A DNA stretch of 64,000 nucleotides from Planktosalinus sp963975935 (GCA_963975935.1 CAXBIQ010000006.1:62001-126000), one strand, 5' to 3'. Positions 25,178-34,235 are shown, counted from the stretch's first letter. Numbers and translations are program-made. The notes: a model not told the origin generated them from the letters alone.

Positions 25178-26155
25178 ATGAAAATTGTTTCCCAGATAAA
25201 ACTACCCATAGAGTTGGAAATGGAGCTTTTTGAAAAAAAATTCTTCAATTCTATGTCGTCTAATGTTGCCCTGCTCAACAGGATTACCTATTACATTGTG
25301 AACCGCAAGGGTAAGCAAATGCGGCCCATGTTTGTGTTTTTGATAGCCAAAATGGTTTCGGGAGGTAAAATTGAGGAACGCACATATCGGGGTGCTTCTG
25401 TGATTGAATTGATTCATACTGCCACATTGGTTCATGATGATGTAGTGGACGACAGCAACCGCAGACGTGGTTTTTTTTCCATTAATGCCTTATGGAAAAA
25501 TAAAATTGCTGTTTTGGTTGGAGATTATCTGCTTTCAAAGGGTCTTTTACTCTCAATTGATAACGGCGATTTTGATTTACTGCAAATCATCTCTGTAGCA
25601 GTAAGAGAAATGAGCGAAGGAGAGTTGCTTCAAATAGAAAAAGCCCGGAAGCTCGATATTACAGAGGAGGTTTATTATGAAATCATTAGGCAAAAAACAG
25701 CTACCTTGATTGCGGCTTGTTGTGCGATGGGAGCCCAATCTGTCAATGCACCCAAAGAAGAAGTGGAGCAGATGCGCAAATTTGGTGAACTCATCGGGAT
25801 GGCTTTTCAAATCAAAGATGACCTTTTTGACTACGGAACTGAAAAAATAGGCAAGCCCACAGGTATTGATATCAAAGAACAAAAAATGACTTTACCCTTG
25901 ATTTATTCTCTGAACCACGCTGCAGCGAAAGACAAAAGATGGCTAATCAACTCTGTAAAAAACCACAATAAAGACTCCAAGCGTGTGCAAGAAGTAATCG
26001 GCTTTGTCAAATCATCTGGCGGGTTGGATTATGCAGTATCAAAAATGAAGCAATTTCAAAGCGAAGCACTTCAAATCCTGAGCACCTATCCCAAATCTGA
26101 ATACAAAGATTCTCTGGAGCTTATGGTAAACTATGTTATAGACAGGAAAAAATAA
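25178..26155 (+). CDS. Polyprenyl diphosphate synthase family protein
   Basis: 325 residues. It is a trans-type prenyl synthase with the first Asp-rich motif HDDVVDDSNRRRG (about residues 86-98) and the second IKDDLFDYG (about 210-218), plus KQMRPMFVF for IPP binding near the N-terminus. Residues before the first motif are not bulky at positions known to limit chain length, so a long-chain (quinone side chain) product such as octaprenyl diphosphate is likely but unproven. The enzyme would feed menaquinone synthesis. It stands alone with its own promoter. Confidence 0.92.
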   Translation: MKIVSQIKLPIELEMELFEKKFFNSMSSNVALLNRITYYIVNRKGKQMRPMFVFLIAKMVSGGKIEERTYRGASVIELIHTATLVHDDVVDDSNRRRGFFSINALWKNKIAVLVGDYLLSKGLLLSIDNGDFDLLQIISVAVREMSEGELLQIEKARKLDITEEVYYEIIRQKTATLIAACCAMGAQSVNAPKEEVEQMRKFGELIGMAFQIKDDLFDYGTEKIGKPTGIDIKEQKMTLPLIYSLNHAAAKDKRWLINSVKNHNKDSKRVQEVIGFVKSSGGLDYAVSKMKQFQSEALQILSTYPKSEYKDSLELMVNYVIDRKK

Positions 26156-26266
26156 GAAAATTAGTTGTCAATATTTGGCACAATTTTTTATTTCTATTTT
26201 TTTTTAATCTTCAGGCAACCCTTCTTTTTAAATTTACGTCTATATAAATAGAAGCCTTAATGGATT

Positions 26267-26827
26267 GTGAAAATAATCAACTTACATAAAAACCAAACAC
26301 AATTAATAGCCAAAGCCGCTAAAAATAACCGACAGGCTCAGCATCAAATTTACCAATTGTATGCTCCCAAAATGCTAAGTGTTTGCCGGATGTATATTAA
26401 AGACATTCACCATGCCGAAGAAACTATGCTCGATGGTTTTTACAAGGTGTTTACTCGCCTTTCAGATTTTAACAATCAGGGAAGCTTTGAAGGATGGATA
26501 CGCCGTATTATGGTGCGACAGAGCATCGATTTTTTGAGAAAAAAATCCAAAATGACATTTAACGATGATGATGTGATTGATACCACGGAACAAAATGAAA
26601 TCCAATGGAAATATGATGTGCAACACATTCAGCAAGCCATTGACGCACTGCCCGAAGGATATAAAGCAGTTTTCAACCTTTTTGCCATTGAAGGATACAA
26701 ACACGATGAAATAGCGTCGATGCTTACTATTACTGAAGGTACTTCAAAGTCACAATTACACAAAGCACGCAAAATGCTGCAGGAAAAATTAAAAACAGGA
26801 AACGCCACAGATTATGGAATCAAATAA
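26267..26827 (+). CDS. ECF-type RNA polymerase sigma factor
   Basis: 186 residues from a GTG start; the nearby ATG at 26260 is out of frame. Region 2 (QIYQLYAPKMLSVCRMYIKDIHHAEETMLDGFYKVFTRL) and region 4 (QQAIDALPEGYKAVFNLFAIEGYKHDEIASMLTITEGTSKSQLHKARKML) are complete, and the region 4 helix-turn-helix EGTSKSQLHKAR is typical of Bacteroidota ECF sigmas. The stop overlaps the next gene by 14 bases, which encodes a membrane-anchored candidate regulator, and an outer-membrane protein follows. Only a few genes may be controlled; the signal is not known. Confidence 0.93.
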   Translation: MKIINLHKNQTQLIAKAAKNNRQAQHQIYQLYAPKMLSVCRMYIKDIHHAEETMLDGFYKVFTRLSDFNNQGSFEGWIRRIMVRQSIDFLRKKSKMTFNDDDVIDTTEQNEIQWKYDVQHIQQAIDALPEGYKAVFNLFAIEGYKHDEIASMLTITEGTSKSQLHKARKMLQEKLKTGNATDYGIK

Positions 26828-27542
26828 TACAGACCGGCAAATCAAAAATCAGCTTGAGAAACGGGAACTAAACCCTTCGCTTAAAAGCTGGGAAGAATTG
26901 CGCTCACGACTGGATGCAAATGAAAAAAAGAAGTCACCCATCTATTGGTATTTGGGACTGGCAGCCTCTTTTGTTGCCGGAATCCTTATTGTTAGCCTGC
27001 TGTTTAACACAAATATTTCAAATGATAATCCTGTTGTTGTTGAAGAACAACTTGTAGAGCCCACTGAAAATAAAAATGAACTACCGGTTTTTGATACCCT
27101 TCAAGGAGATTCAGCTATAGCAAATTCAAAATCACAAAGAGTTGTTGAAGAAACAACTCCAAAAGAGCCGGTCATTAAACCAGAAACCAATTTGAATAAA
27201 AACCAACAAACTGCATCTGCAGTTGCAGAAATGATAGATAAAGATAAGGGTGTTCTATTGAATAAAAAGGTTGAAGAAGTCATTGCTCAGGTTTCAAGTC
27301 ATGAAGCAGAACAAGATTCCTTGACAGTATCTGAAATAGACGCATTGCTTGCAAAGGCTACTGCCGAAATAGTAAAAGAAAGGCAAAAGGACTTATATCA
27401 AGATCAAGGATATATCTCTGCAACAAACTTATTAAATGAAGTGGAAAATGAACTGGAACAATCATTCAGGGACAAAATATTTGAAATGCTAAAAGACGGC
27501 TTTAACAAAACCCGGACCGCGGTAGCTAACAGAAATCAATAA
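26814..27542 (+). CDS. Single-pass membrane protein, candidate anti-sigma factor
   Basis: 242 residues. A charged cytoplasmic N-terminus of about 40 residues (LEKRELNPSLKSWEELRSRL) precedes one transmembrane helix (YWYLGLAASFVAGILIVSLLF, about 44-64). The rest is a low-complexity Glu/Lys/Thr/Val-rich periplasmic region with no recognised fold. The overlap with the sigma gene, the short cytoplasmic head and the single helix are the layout of anti-sigma factors, but no known anti-sigma domain can be named. The call is by context. Confidence 0.6.
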   Translation: MESNNTDRQIKNQLEKRELNPSLKSWEELRSRLDANEKKKSPIYWYLGLAASFVAGILIVSLLFNTNISNDNPVVVEEQLVEPTENKNELPVFDTLQGDSAIANSKSQRVVEETTPKEPVIKPETNLNKNQQTASAVAEMIDKDKGVLLNKKVEEVIAQVSSHEAEQDSLTVSEIDALLAKATAEIVKERQKDLYQDQGYISATNLLNEVENELEQSFRDKIFEMLKDGFNKTRTAVANRNQ

Positions 27543-27629
27543 TTCAATAATAATTCATTCATCAATCAGGTTTTCAAGGGCATTGTAAAGTTTGCAATGC
27601 CTACTGAAAATCACTAAATCAATCACATT

Positions 27630-28670
27630 ATGAAAACAATTTTTATGTATCTAAGTCTGTTGCTATTTTCGGCAATTTATTTTCAAGCACAGGCTCAGGA
27701 AACCTCCGTTTCTGAAAAATTAATCCTTCTTGAAGATCAGCGTGAAACCATTGTTACTGAAGAAAAAGAGGCATTAAAAGTAAAGGTAGAACAGATAAAT
27801 TCACGATATGAAAACAGTGAAATTTCTTCGGAAGAAGCAGAAACATTAAAAAATGAAGCGGCACAGTTTCACGCATTGAATATTGAAAACCGGGTTGCGA
27901 TTGTAGAAAATAAAATTGCACTTCTTGAGCGAAACAATGAAGAAGCTCTTGAGGAGGATGATTCATATGTTGCATTGTTTGGTGATGGGAAGGTTATTCG
28001 CTTAAAGTTCAATAAAGAAAGAAAATATGACCGCCGCACCACCAGTGATTTTGTCTTTGCTTTTGGTTTAAACAATGTCGTTACCGAAGGTGAAACACTG
28101 AATGACAGTGAATTTAAAGTTGGCGGAAGCCGTTTTGCAGAGTTGGGATGGGCCTGGAAAACCCGCGTGTTTGAAAACAGCAACTGGTTGCGGTTGAAAT
28201 ATGGGTTCTCATTTCAATTTAACGGTTTAAAGCCCATTGACAATCAAATTTTTGTTGATACCGGTGAGGAAACCGTGTTAGAAGAATTTCCGGTTAATCT
28301 CGATAAATCAAAGTTCAGGATGGACAACCTTGTGTTTCCGGTGCATTTTGAATTGGGTCCTTCTAAAAAAATTGAAAAAGAAGATTATTTCAGGTATAGC
28401 ACACGAAATTATATCAAAGTGGGTCTGGGAGGTTATGCCGGGTTCAATTTAGGCACGCGTCAAAAACTAAAGTATGAAGAAGATGGTGAACGTGTAAAAG
28501 AGAAACTCAAGGGAGGTTACAATACAAATAATTTTATTTACGGTTTAAGTGGTTATATAGGCTGGCGCAACACGGCACTGTATATAAAATATGACCTAAA
28601 CACCATTTTTAAAGACAATCCTGTTGAACAACACAATGTCTCTTTGGGGCTGCGATTTGATGTAGATTAA
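27630..28670 (+). CDS. Outer-membrane protein with N-terminal coiled coil
   Basis: 346 residues with a signal peptide (cut near AQAQ). Residues about 24-110 are a Glu/Lys-rich coiled coil (LEDQRETIVTEEKEALKVKVEQI and onward). The rest is beta-rich and Gly/Tyr/Phe-rich, ending in NVSLGLRFDVD, consistent with a small outer-membrane barrel. It has the look of the periplasmic/outer-membrane output of the sigma operon, with which it is co-oriented 87 bases downstream. No specific family was recognised. A terminator follows. Confidence 0.65.
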   Translation: MKTIFMYLSLLLFSAIYFQAQAQETSVSEKLILLEDQRETIVTEEKEALKVKVEQINSRYENSEISSEEAETLKNEAAQFHALNIENRVAIVENKIALLERNNEEALEEDDSYVALFGDGKVIRLKFNKERKYDRRTTSDFVFAFGLNNVVTEGETLNDSEFKVGGSRFAELGWAWKTRVFENSNWLRLKYGFSFQFNGLKPIDNQIFVDTGEETVLEEFPVNLDKSKFRMDNLVFPVHFELGPSKKIEKEDYFRYSTRNYIKVGLGGYAGFNLGTRQKLKYEEDGERVKEKLKGGYNTNNFIYGLSGYIGWRNTALYIKYDLNTIFKDNPVEQHNVSLGLRFDVD

Positions 28671-28681
28671 ATTAGCCAAAG

Positions 28682-28712
28682 AAAGATTCCCGGAAACGGG
28701 AATCTTTTTATT
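28682..28712 (+). terminator. Intrinsic terminator after the sigma operon
   Basis: AAAGATTCCCG (28682-28692) pairs perfectly with CGGGAATCTTT (28697-28707) with a GAAA tetraloop and a following T-run. Confidence 0.88.
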
Positions 28713-28775
28713 AGAGAATACTTCTAAAATAAGTAACTTTACATTTCGTTTTCACGAAAGTAAACACGCTTTGCA

Positions 28776-30749
28776 TTGATATCAAAATCCACTATAGACC
28801 AAGTATTTGAAGCTGCCCGGGTAGAGGAGGTGATTGGTGATTTTGTTCAGTTAAAAAAGTCAGGGAGCAACTTTAAAGGCCTGAGCCCTTTTACAGAAGA
28901 GCGCACCCCCAGTTTTATGGTATCGCCCGTCAAGCAAATCTGGAAAGATTTCTCCAGCGGGAAAGGCGGCAATGCCGTTGCTTTTCTGATGGAGCATGAA
29001 CATTTTACCTATCCTGAAGCCATCAAATATTTGGCAAAAAAATATGGGATTGAAATTGAGGAAACCGAGCAATCTTCAGAAGAGAAAGAACTTCAGAATG
29101 AGCGGGAGAGCATGTACCTGGTCAGCGAGTTTGCAAAAGATTATTTTCACCGCACCCTTTTAAAGACTGATGAAGGGAAAGCCATCGGTTTAAGCTATTT
29201 TAAAGAGAGGGGCTTTACTGATGAAACCATTGCCAGATTTCAATTGGGCTATTCTCCAAATACTTGGGATGCCTTTACTTCAGAAGCGTTGAAAAAGGGC
29301 TATAAACTTGAATTTCTCGAAAAAACAGGCCTCACGATTGTAAAGGAAGAAAAACAATTTGACCGGTTTAAGGGGAGGGTGATGTTTCCTATCTTTAGTA
29401 TGAGTGGTCGCACACTGGGTTTTGGTGGAAGGATTTTAACAAGCGATAAAAAAGCGGCCAAATACCTTAACTCCCCTGAAAGCGATATTTACCATAAAAG
29501 CAAAGTGCTTTATGGTTTGTTCAACGCAAAACAAGCCATTGCCAAAGAAGACAATTGCTATCTTGTTGAGGGATATACAGATGTAATACAGTTTGCGCAA
29601 CTGGGTGTCCACAATGTGGTTTCTTCATCTGGAACAGCGCTCACGCCTGAGCAAATCAGGTTGATTAACAGGCTTACCAATAACATTACCTTACTTTTTG
29701 ACGGTGATGCTGCAGGTTTACGAGCTTCTTTGCGAGGGGTTGATTTGATTCTGGAACAAGGTATGAATGTAAGAATTTGTACCTTCCCTGAAGGGGAAGA
29801 TCCCGACAGTTTCGCCAGAAAAAACTCACTGGAAGAACTTGGCCTCTACCTTGAAGAAAACGCCAAGGACTTTATCAATTTTAAAGCTTCGCTTTTAGTA
29901 AAAGAAACAAACAATGATCCGGTAAAAAAAGCTGATACCATCAGGGATATGGTAGTAAGCATTTCAAAAATCCCGGATGTGATCAAGAGGGAAATTTACA
30001 TTCAGGAATGTTCCCGTATTATGGATATTTCTGAAGAAGTGCTCTTTAACAGCCTTGCCCAGATCCTTACAAAAAACAGGAAGGAAGATTCCAAACGAGT
30101 ACAGCAAACTGAAAAGCCTTTTGAAGTTGTTTCCCAAAAGTCCAGACCCTCTGAAAAAGTTGATGTAAAATTTCAGCTTGAGTTAAAAATCTTGGAGCTC
30201 TTACTTCTGTATGGAAAAGAAGAAGCTACTTTTGAAGAGTTGTATTTGCAGGTTAATGAGAGTGGCGAGATTGCTTTCGTCCCTGAAAAGAAAGACGCTA
30301 TAGTCTTTCAAAAACTATATCTGGACTTACAGGAAGACGAAATGGAATTCACCAATCCTGTTTTTCAGGAGCTGTTCAATGAAATTATCGAAAGCTATCA
30401 AAACAATCAAGAGTTGCAAACAGAAACCTTTATCGCAAAACTGGAATCTCAAAAAGCTAAAATCATTACCGATATCTTTATGGAAGAAGAGAAATACCAA
30501 CTCCACGACTGGGAGCGAAAAGAAATTTACGTAAAGCAAAAAGAACAATCTGTTGCACAGCTGCTTAGCGAAACTGTATTGCACCTCAGAAAATTATTGA
30601 TCTCAAAAAAAATAAACAGCCTTGCAGAGGAAATCAACAAGAAGGAAGATGATTTAAAAATGGAAATCCTCCAAAGCATACAGGAATACAAAAAGCTGGA
30701 AGTGATGCTTTCGCGAAAGCTGGAAACAGTGGTGAGAAGATTTGATTAA
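28776..30749 (+). CDS. dnaG: DNA primase DnaG with a zinc-less N-terminal domain
   Basis: 657 residues from a TTG start (MISKSTIDQVFEAARVEEVIGDFV is the family N-terminus). It makes RNA primers for DNA replication with DnaB. The CHC2 zinc-binding domain fold is present but all four ligands are replaced: Ser37 and Thr40 for C-x2-H, Asp58 and Ser61 for C-x2-C. The RNA polymerase domain has the FKGRVMFPIF segment and the TOPRIM motifs LVEGYTDVIQ and LLFDGDAAG (residues about 262-310) with EGEDPDSF. The C-terminal part is the helicase-binding region. Convergent with the response-regulator gene and followed by a terminator. Confidence 0.95.
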   Translation: MISKSTIDQVFEAARVEEVIGDFVQLKKSGSNFKGLSPFTEERTPSFMVSPVKQIWKDFSSGKGGNAVAFLMEHEHFTYPEAIKYLAKKYGIEIEETEQSSEEKELQNERESMYLVSEFAKDYFHRTLLKTDEGKAIGLSYFKERGFTDETIARFQLGYSPNTWDAFTSEALKKGYKLEFLEKTGLTIVKEEKQFDRFKGRVMFPIFSMSGRTLGFGGRILTSDKKAAKYLNSPESDIYHKSKVLYGLFNAKQAIAKEDNCYLVEGYTDVIQFAQLGVHNVVSSSGTALTPEQIRLINRLTNNITLLFDGDAAGLRASLRGVDLILEQGMNVRICTFPEGEDPDSFARKNSLEELGLYLEENAKDFINFKASLLVKETNNDPVKKADTIRDMVVSISKIPDVIKREIYIQECSRIMDISEEVLFNSLAQILTKNRKEDSKRVQQTEKPFEVVSQKSRPSEKVDVKFQLELKILELLLLYGKEEATFEELYLQVNESGEIAFVPEKKDAIVFQKLYLDLQEDEMEFTNPVFQELFNEIIESYQNNQELQTETFIAKLESQKAKIITDIFMEEEKYQLHDWERKEIYVKQKEQSVAQLLSETVLHLRKLLISKKINSLAEEINKKEDDLKMEILQSIQEYKKLEVMLSRKLETVVRRFD

Positions 30750-30751
30750 AA

Positions 30752-30782
30752 AAAAGCACCATCTATAAAAGATGATGCTTTT
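30752..30782. terminator. Bidirectional terminator between dnaG and the response regulator
   Basis: AAAAGCACCATC (30752-30763) pairs with GATGATGCTTTT (30771-30782) with one mismatch, flanked by A- and T-runs. Confidence 0.75.
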
Positions 30783-30801
30783 GGAATTAGTAAAAAAAAC
30801 T

Positions 30802-31434
30802 TTAGCTAAACTGAAACATCCTGGATTGGTGGATCAGGTCTGCAAGGTTATCTACCTTTAATTTTTTCAAAAGTCTTGTTTTGTAGGTACTCACTGTTTT
30901 TTCATTGATGTCAAGCGCATTGGCAATGTCTTTATTGCGTTTGCCGTTTGAGAGTAAATTGAGTACTTCAATCTCACGGGAAGAAAGCTTTTTATACCGG
31001 CTCAAAATACTGCTTTCACCCACGTTTCTGCTGGTAAATGTAGTGGTGAGTTCATCATTGAGGTAAACCTCTCCTTTTGCAACTTTTTTTAAAGCTTTTG
31101 TGAAAAGTTTGGTTGATGATGTTTTTGAAATATATGCAGAAGCACCAGATTTGATGGAGCGCAAGGCATAAATTTCTTCGGGATGACATGAGTAAATGAG
31201 TACTTTTAAATCGGGGAATTCTGCCTTGATAGTTCTTAAAACGGTAATGCCGTTTACCTGGGGCATATCTATTTCCATAATTAAAACGTCGGGGTTATGT
31301 TTTCGTAAGGACTTAAACATTTCCTCTCCGTTGTTAACTTTATCCACTATGTTGTAGTCTGTATTTTTTTTTAGTAGGCAAGAAATTCCTTTTCGGGAAA
31401 TGGGGTGATGGTCTGCGATTATTATTGATGTCAT
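30802..31434 (-). CDS. LuxR/NarL-type response regulator with a phosphoacceptor-like Glu
   Basis: 210 residues. A receiver domain (1-120) is followed by a LuxR-type helix-turn-helix (LSSREIEVLNLLSNGKRNKDIANALDINEKTVSTYKTRLLKKLKV). The usual phosphorylated Asp is Glu54 (VLIMEIDMP), and the acidic pair is reduced to Asp8-His9 (IIADHHP); the conserved Lys104 is kept. It may therefore be a constitutive or phosphorylation-independent regulator (inference). No sensor kinase is nearby. It lies 179 bases downstream of nadE on the same strand. Confidence 0.9.
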   Translation of the reverse strand: MTSIIIADHHPISRKGISCLLKKNTDYNIVDKVNNGEEMFKSLRKHNPDVLIMEIDMPQVNGITVLRTIKAEFPDLKVLIYSCHPEEIYALRSIKSGASAYISKTSSTKLFTKALKKVAKGEVYLNDELTTTFTSRNVGESSILSRYKKLSSREIEVLNLLSNGKRNKDIANALDINEKTVSTYKTRLLKKLKVDNLADLIHQSRMFQFS

Positions 31435-31613
31435 AATTGTGAGGTTGACGTTAAATTTAGATTTTCATCACTTTGAATTGGTTGTTAGTTGAAAGTTGTA
31501 GGAAAAATATTGATATTTGTAAATATTATACTACAAATTCAAATGTATAAAATATCATCATTGAAATTCTCACTTTTCGTCAAAGTTCATGAAAATTCGT
31601 TTAACTACAGCAC

Positions 31614-32402
31614 CTATCTTAAATCTCTTGGAATTTCACAAACAGGTATGGGTTTCATTTTGTGTTGATTAGCCTTGTTAAGCATTTTGTAAATGTTAAA
31701 AACCTCGTGTTCCCTCCCTGTAAAGTCCCCGGCTTGCTTACCACTTTCGCTCAATTTCATCGCCCACTCGAGTTCATCATAGCTGGCGCCCAATTGGTCT
31801 TCATCAGATCTGTCATCGCCAAAAAGTCCGTCAGTGGGTTTTGCTGTAAGAATGGATTTACTAATATTCAAGAAACTTCCAATTTCATATACCTCGCTTT
31901 TCATCAAATCTGCAATGGGACTCAAATCCACACCGCCATCTCCATATTTTGTATAAAAACCAACCCCAAAATCTTCCACTTTATTTCCGGTTCCGGCAAC
32001 AAGGTATTTGTGTAAACCTGCAAAATAATAAAGGGTTGTCATTCTCAGACGGGCCCTGGAATTAGCCAATGATAAATCGAGTAAGGATTTGTTTTCACTT
32101 CCCGGAACCTGAGTCCTGAAGGATTCAAAAACAGGTGTTAAGTTGACTTCAATAGCGGTTACATTGGCATATTTTCCCTGTAAATATTCAATGTGTTCTT
32201 TCCCCCGGGTTATCTGGCTCATGGCTTGATGAATGGGCATTTCAACACACAGGGTCCTCAATCCGGTTTGTGCACAAAGTGCAGAAGTAACAGCCGAGTC
32301 AATTCCGCCACTGATGCCCACTACAAATCCGTCCATTTTTGCCTGTGTTGCATACTCTTTAAGCCAGTTTACAATATGTTTAACAACTTTTTCTGTTTTC
32401 AT
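31614..32402 (-). CDS. nadE: Ammonia-dependent NAD+ synthetase
   Basis: 262 residues, the short form without a glutaminase domain. The ATP-binding P-loop SGGIDSAVTSAL (about residues 30-41) is typical of the N-type ATP pyrophosphatases. TGNKVEDFGVGFYTKYGDGGVDLSPIADLMKSEVYEI is the NAD synthetase signature for deamido-NAD and Mg binding. It converts nicotinic acid adenine dinucleotide to NAD+ with ammonia. Divergent from gldB, separated by about 115 bases. Confidence 0.94.
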   Translation of the reverse strand: MKTEKVVKHIVNWLKEYATQAKMDGFVVGISGGIDSAVTSALCAQTGLRTLCVEMPIHQAMSQITRGKEHIEYLQGKYANVTAIEVNLTPVFESFRTQVPGSENKSLLDLSLANSRARLRMTTLYYFAGLHKYLVAGTGNKVEDFGVGFYTKYGDGGVDLSPIADLMKSEVYEIGSFLNISKSILTAKPTDGLFGDDRSDEDQLGASYDELEWAMKLSESGKQAGDFTGREHEVFNIYKMLNKANQHKMKPIPVCEIPRDLR

Positions 32403-32517
32403 GTAGCGATGTATTTATGAGTATATGGTACCTTTGCTGTCATTAAATGCCATAAAGATAAAATTTATAAAGCATACTTTCGTTAAAACTGTGCAAAGCA
32501 TAATTTCAATTCTTAAA

Positions 32518-33474
32518 ATGTATAAATTTTCACTTCTATTTCTTGTTGTCTTTATCTTTTCCTGTACTTCTGAAAAGAAAATCAATGAAGACGTTTTAAA
32601 AGTTTCAGTTGATGTTGAGGTTGACCGTTTTGATGAAAAATTTGCAAAAGCCACACCTAAGGACTTGGGTAACCTTAAGAAAGAATACCCTTATCTTTTT
32701 CCTGTGCAGTACCCTGATTCCATCTGGCATGAAAAGATGAATGATACATTGCAAATTGAACTGGAGCAGGAAGTTGCAAAAGTTTTTTCAGATTTTTCTG
32801 AATATGAAGACGAAATCACTTTGCTTTTTCAGCATTTAAAATATTATTTCCCAAAATTTCAGGAGCCCAAAATATTGACATTAATTTCTGATGTTGATTA
32901 CCGAAACAGTATTGTTCTTGCAGATACATTACTACTTGTGGGCTTGGATAATTTTTTGGGAAGCGAGCATTATTTTTATGAAGGCATATCGTTATATATC
33001 ACAAAAAATTTAACTCCACAACAACTCACCCCTGCCATCGCCGAAACTTTTGCCTATCAAATGGTACAACCCCCACAAAGCAGGACTTTTTTAGACCAAA
33101 TGGTTTATTATGGTAAAATTCAATACCTGAAAGAAACTCTTTTACCGCTCTTTAAACCGGAACGCATTCTGGGTTATACTGAAGATGAATTCAATTGGGC
33201 CCGGGCAAATGAAGTTGAAATCTGGCGTTATTTTGTGGATCGGGAAATACTCTACAGCACAGACCCACAACTTGCCCCCAGATTTCTCAACCCCGCACCC
33301 TTTTCAAAGTTTTACCTTGAATTGGATAACGAGTCACCGGGCCGTTTGGGACAATACATAGGCTGGTTGATTGTAAAAGCGTATGCGAAAAACAATGATG
33401 CCTCTTTAGCTCAAGTGCTTTCAACTTCCGGGGAGGAAATATTTAAAAACTCAAAATTCAAACCTCAAAAGTAA
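32518..33474 (+). CDS. gldB: Gliding-motility lipoprotein GldB
   Basis: 318 residues from ATG 32518. The frame is open 93 bases further upstream, but the signal peptide and lipobox (MYKFSLLFLVVFIFSC, Cys16) define this start. The sequence matches GldB, a lipoprotein required for gliding and T9SS function in Flavobacterium, including the C-terminal GRLGQYIGWLIVKAY. The family has no known enzymatic activity. The stop overlaps the gldC start (TAATG), so the two are coupled. Confidence 0.93.
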   Translation: MYKFSLLFLVVFIFSCTSEKKINEDVLKVSVDVEVDRFDEKFAKATPKDLGNLKKEYPYLFPVQYPDSIWHEKMNDTLQIELEQEVAKVFSDFSEYEDEITLLFQHLKYYFPKFQEPKILTLISDVDYRNSIVLADTLLLVGLDNFLGSEHYFYEGISLYITKNLTPQQLTPAIAETFAYQMVQPPQSRTFLDQMVYYGKIQYLKETLLPLFKPERILGYTEDEFNWARANEVEIWRYFVDREILYSTDPQLAPRFLNPAPFSKFYLELDNESPGRLGQYIGWLIVKAYAKNNDASLAQVLSTSGEEIFKNSKFKPQK

Positions 33475-33809
33475 TGGCAAAAACCTATACTTCAAAAATC
33501 GAAATCGAAGTCTCTCTTGACGAAAACAAAGTTCCTGAAAAAATGCATTGGTCAGCTCCTGACGGCGGTATTTTTAAAGAAGAATCAAAAGCTGTTTTGC
33601 TTTCTGTCTGGGATTCAAAAAACAAAGAATCACTCCGCATTGACCTGTGGACAAAAGATATGCCGGTTGATGAAATGAAAATTTTCTTTCATCAAACTTT
33701 AAGCGCCATGGCAGATACGTTTGAACGCGCTACCAATGATGATAAAATGAGTGCTACTATGCGTGATTTTACCGAGTATTTTGCTGAAAAGCTGGAATTA
33801 AAAAGATAG
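33474..33809 (+). CDS. gldC: Gliding-motility protein GldC
   Basis: 111 residues, no signal peptide. The sequence (SKIEIEVSLDENKVPEKMHWSAPDGG to ATMRDFTEYFAEKLELK) matches GldC, a small soluble protein that improves gliding efficiency in Flavobacterium, probably cytosolic. It shares a start/stop overlap with gldB. The gldB-gldC order is the usual one in Flavobacteriaceae. Confidence 0.94.
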   Translation: MAKTYTSKIEIEVSLDENKVPEKMHWSAPDGGIFKEESKAVLLSVWDSKNKESLRIDLWTKDMPVDEMKIFFHQTLSAMADTFERATNDDKMSATMRDFTEYFAEKLELKR

Positions 33810-33855
33810 CTTTAGTTTAATTCTTCGACTAACAGATAAGTTGTACATTCAGCTT

Positions 33856-34233
33856 ATGACAAAACTACTCTTTATCTACAATGTCAATTCAGGCAAAATC
33901 AATGGATATCTTGATGTCTTGCATAAGGTTGTGAGTCCCAAAACCTATAGCTGCAATTTATGTGATATCACCTATGGCATCTTTACAGAAAACAAAGCCT
34001 GGAAAAACTTCAGGAAAGAAAGCGGCATTGATATGGAATTTCTGCATAAAGATGAGTTTAGTAAAAAGTATGCATCCAAATTTGGTTCAAAATATACATT
34101 TCCGCTAGTTCTTTTTGTAAATAGGGGTGAACTGGAAGTATTTATTCCTACGGAAGAACTTAGCCGTTTAAAAAACGTTGATGAACTTATTGCATTAACT
34201 TCCGAAAGAGAGAACCTTGTTCAGGATCAGTAA
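33856..34233 (+). CDS. Conserved small protein of unknown function next to gldBC
   Basis: 125 residues from ATG 33856 (an upstream TTG at 33841 is less likely). There is no signal peptide or membrane segment. An S-C-N-L-C motif (about residues 33-37, YSCNLCDITYG) could bind metal or form a disulfide, and FGSKYTFPLVLFVNRGELEVFI has the look of a thioredoxin-like strand-helix end. I do not recognise the family. It follows gldC by 46 bases in the same direction and ends 2 bases before the convergent vWA-chimera gene. Confidence 0.75.
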   Translation: MTKLLFIYNVNSGKINGYLDVLHKVVSPKTYSCNLCDITYGIFTENKAWKNFRKESGIDMEFLHKDEFSKKYASKFGSKYTFPLVLFVNRGELEVFIPTEELSRLKNVDELIALTSERENLVQDQ

Positions 34234-34235
34234 TT

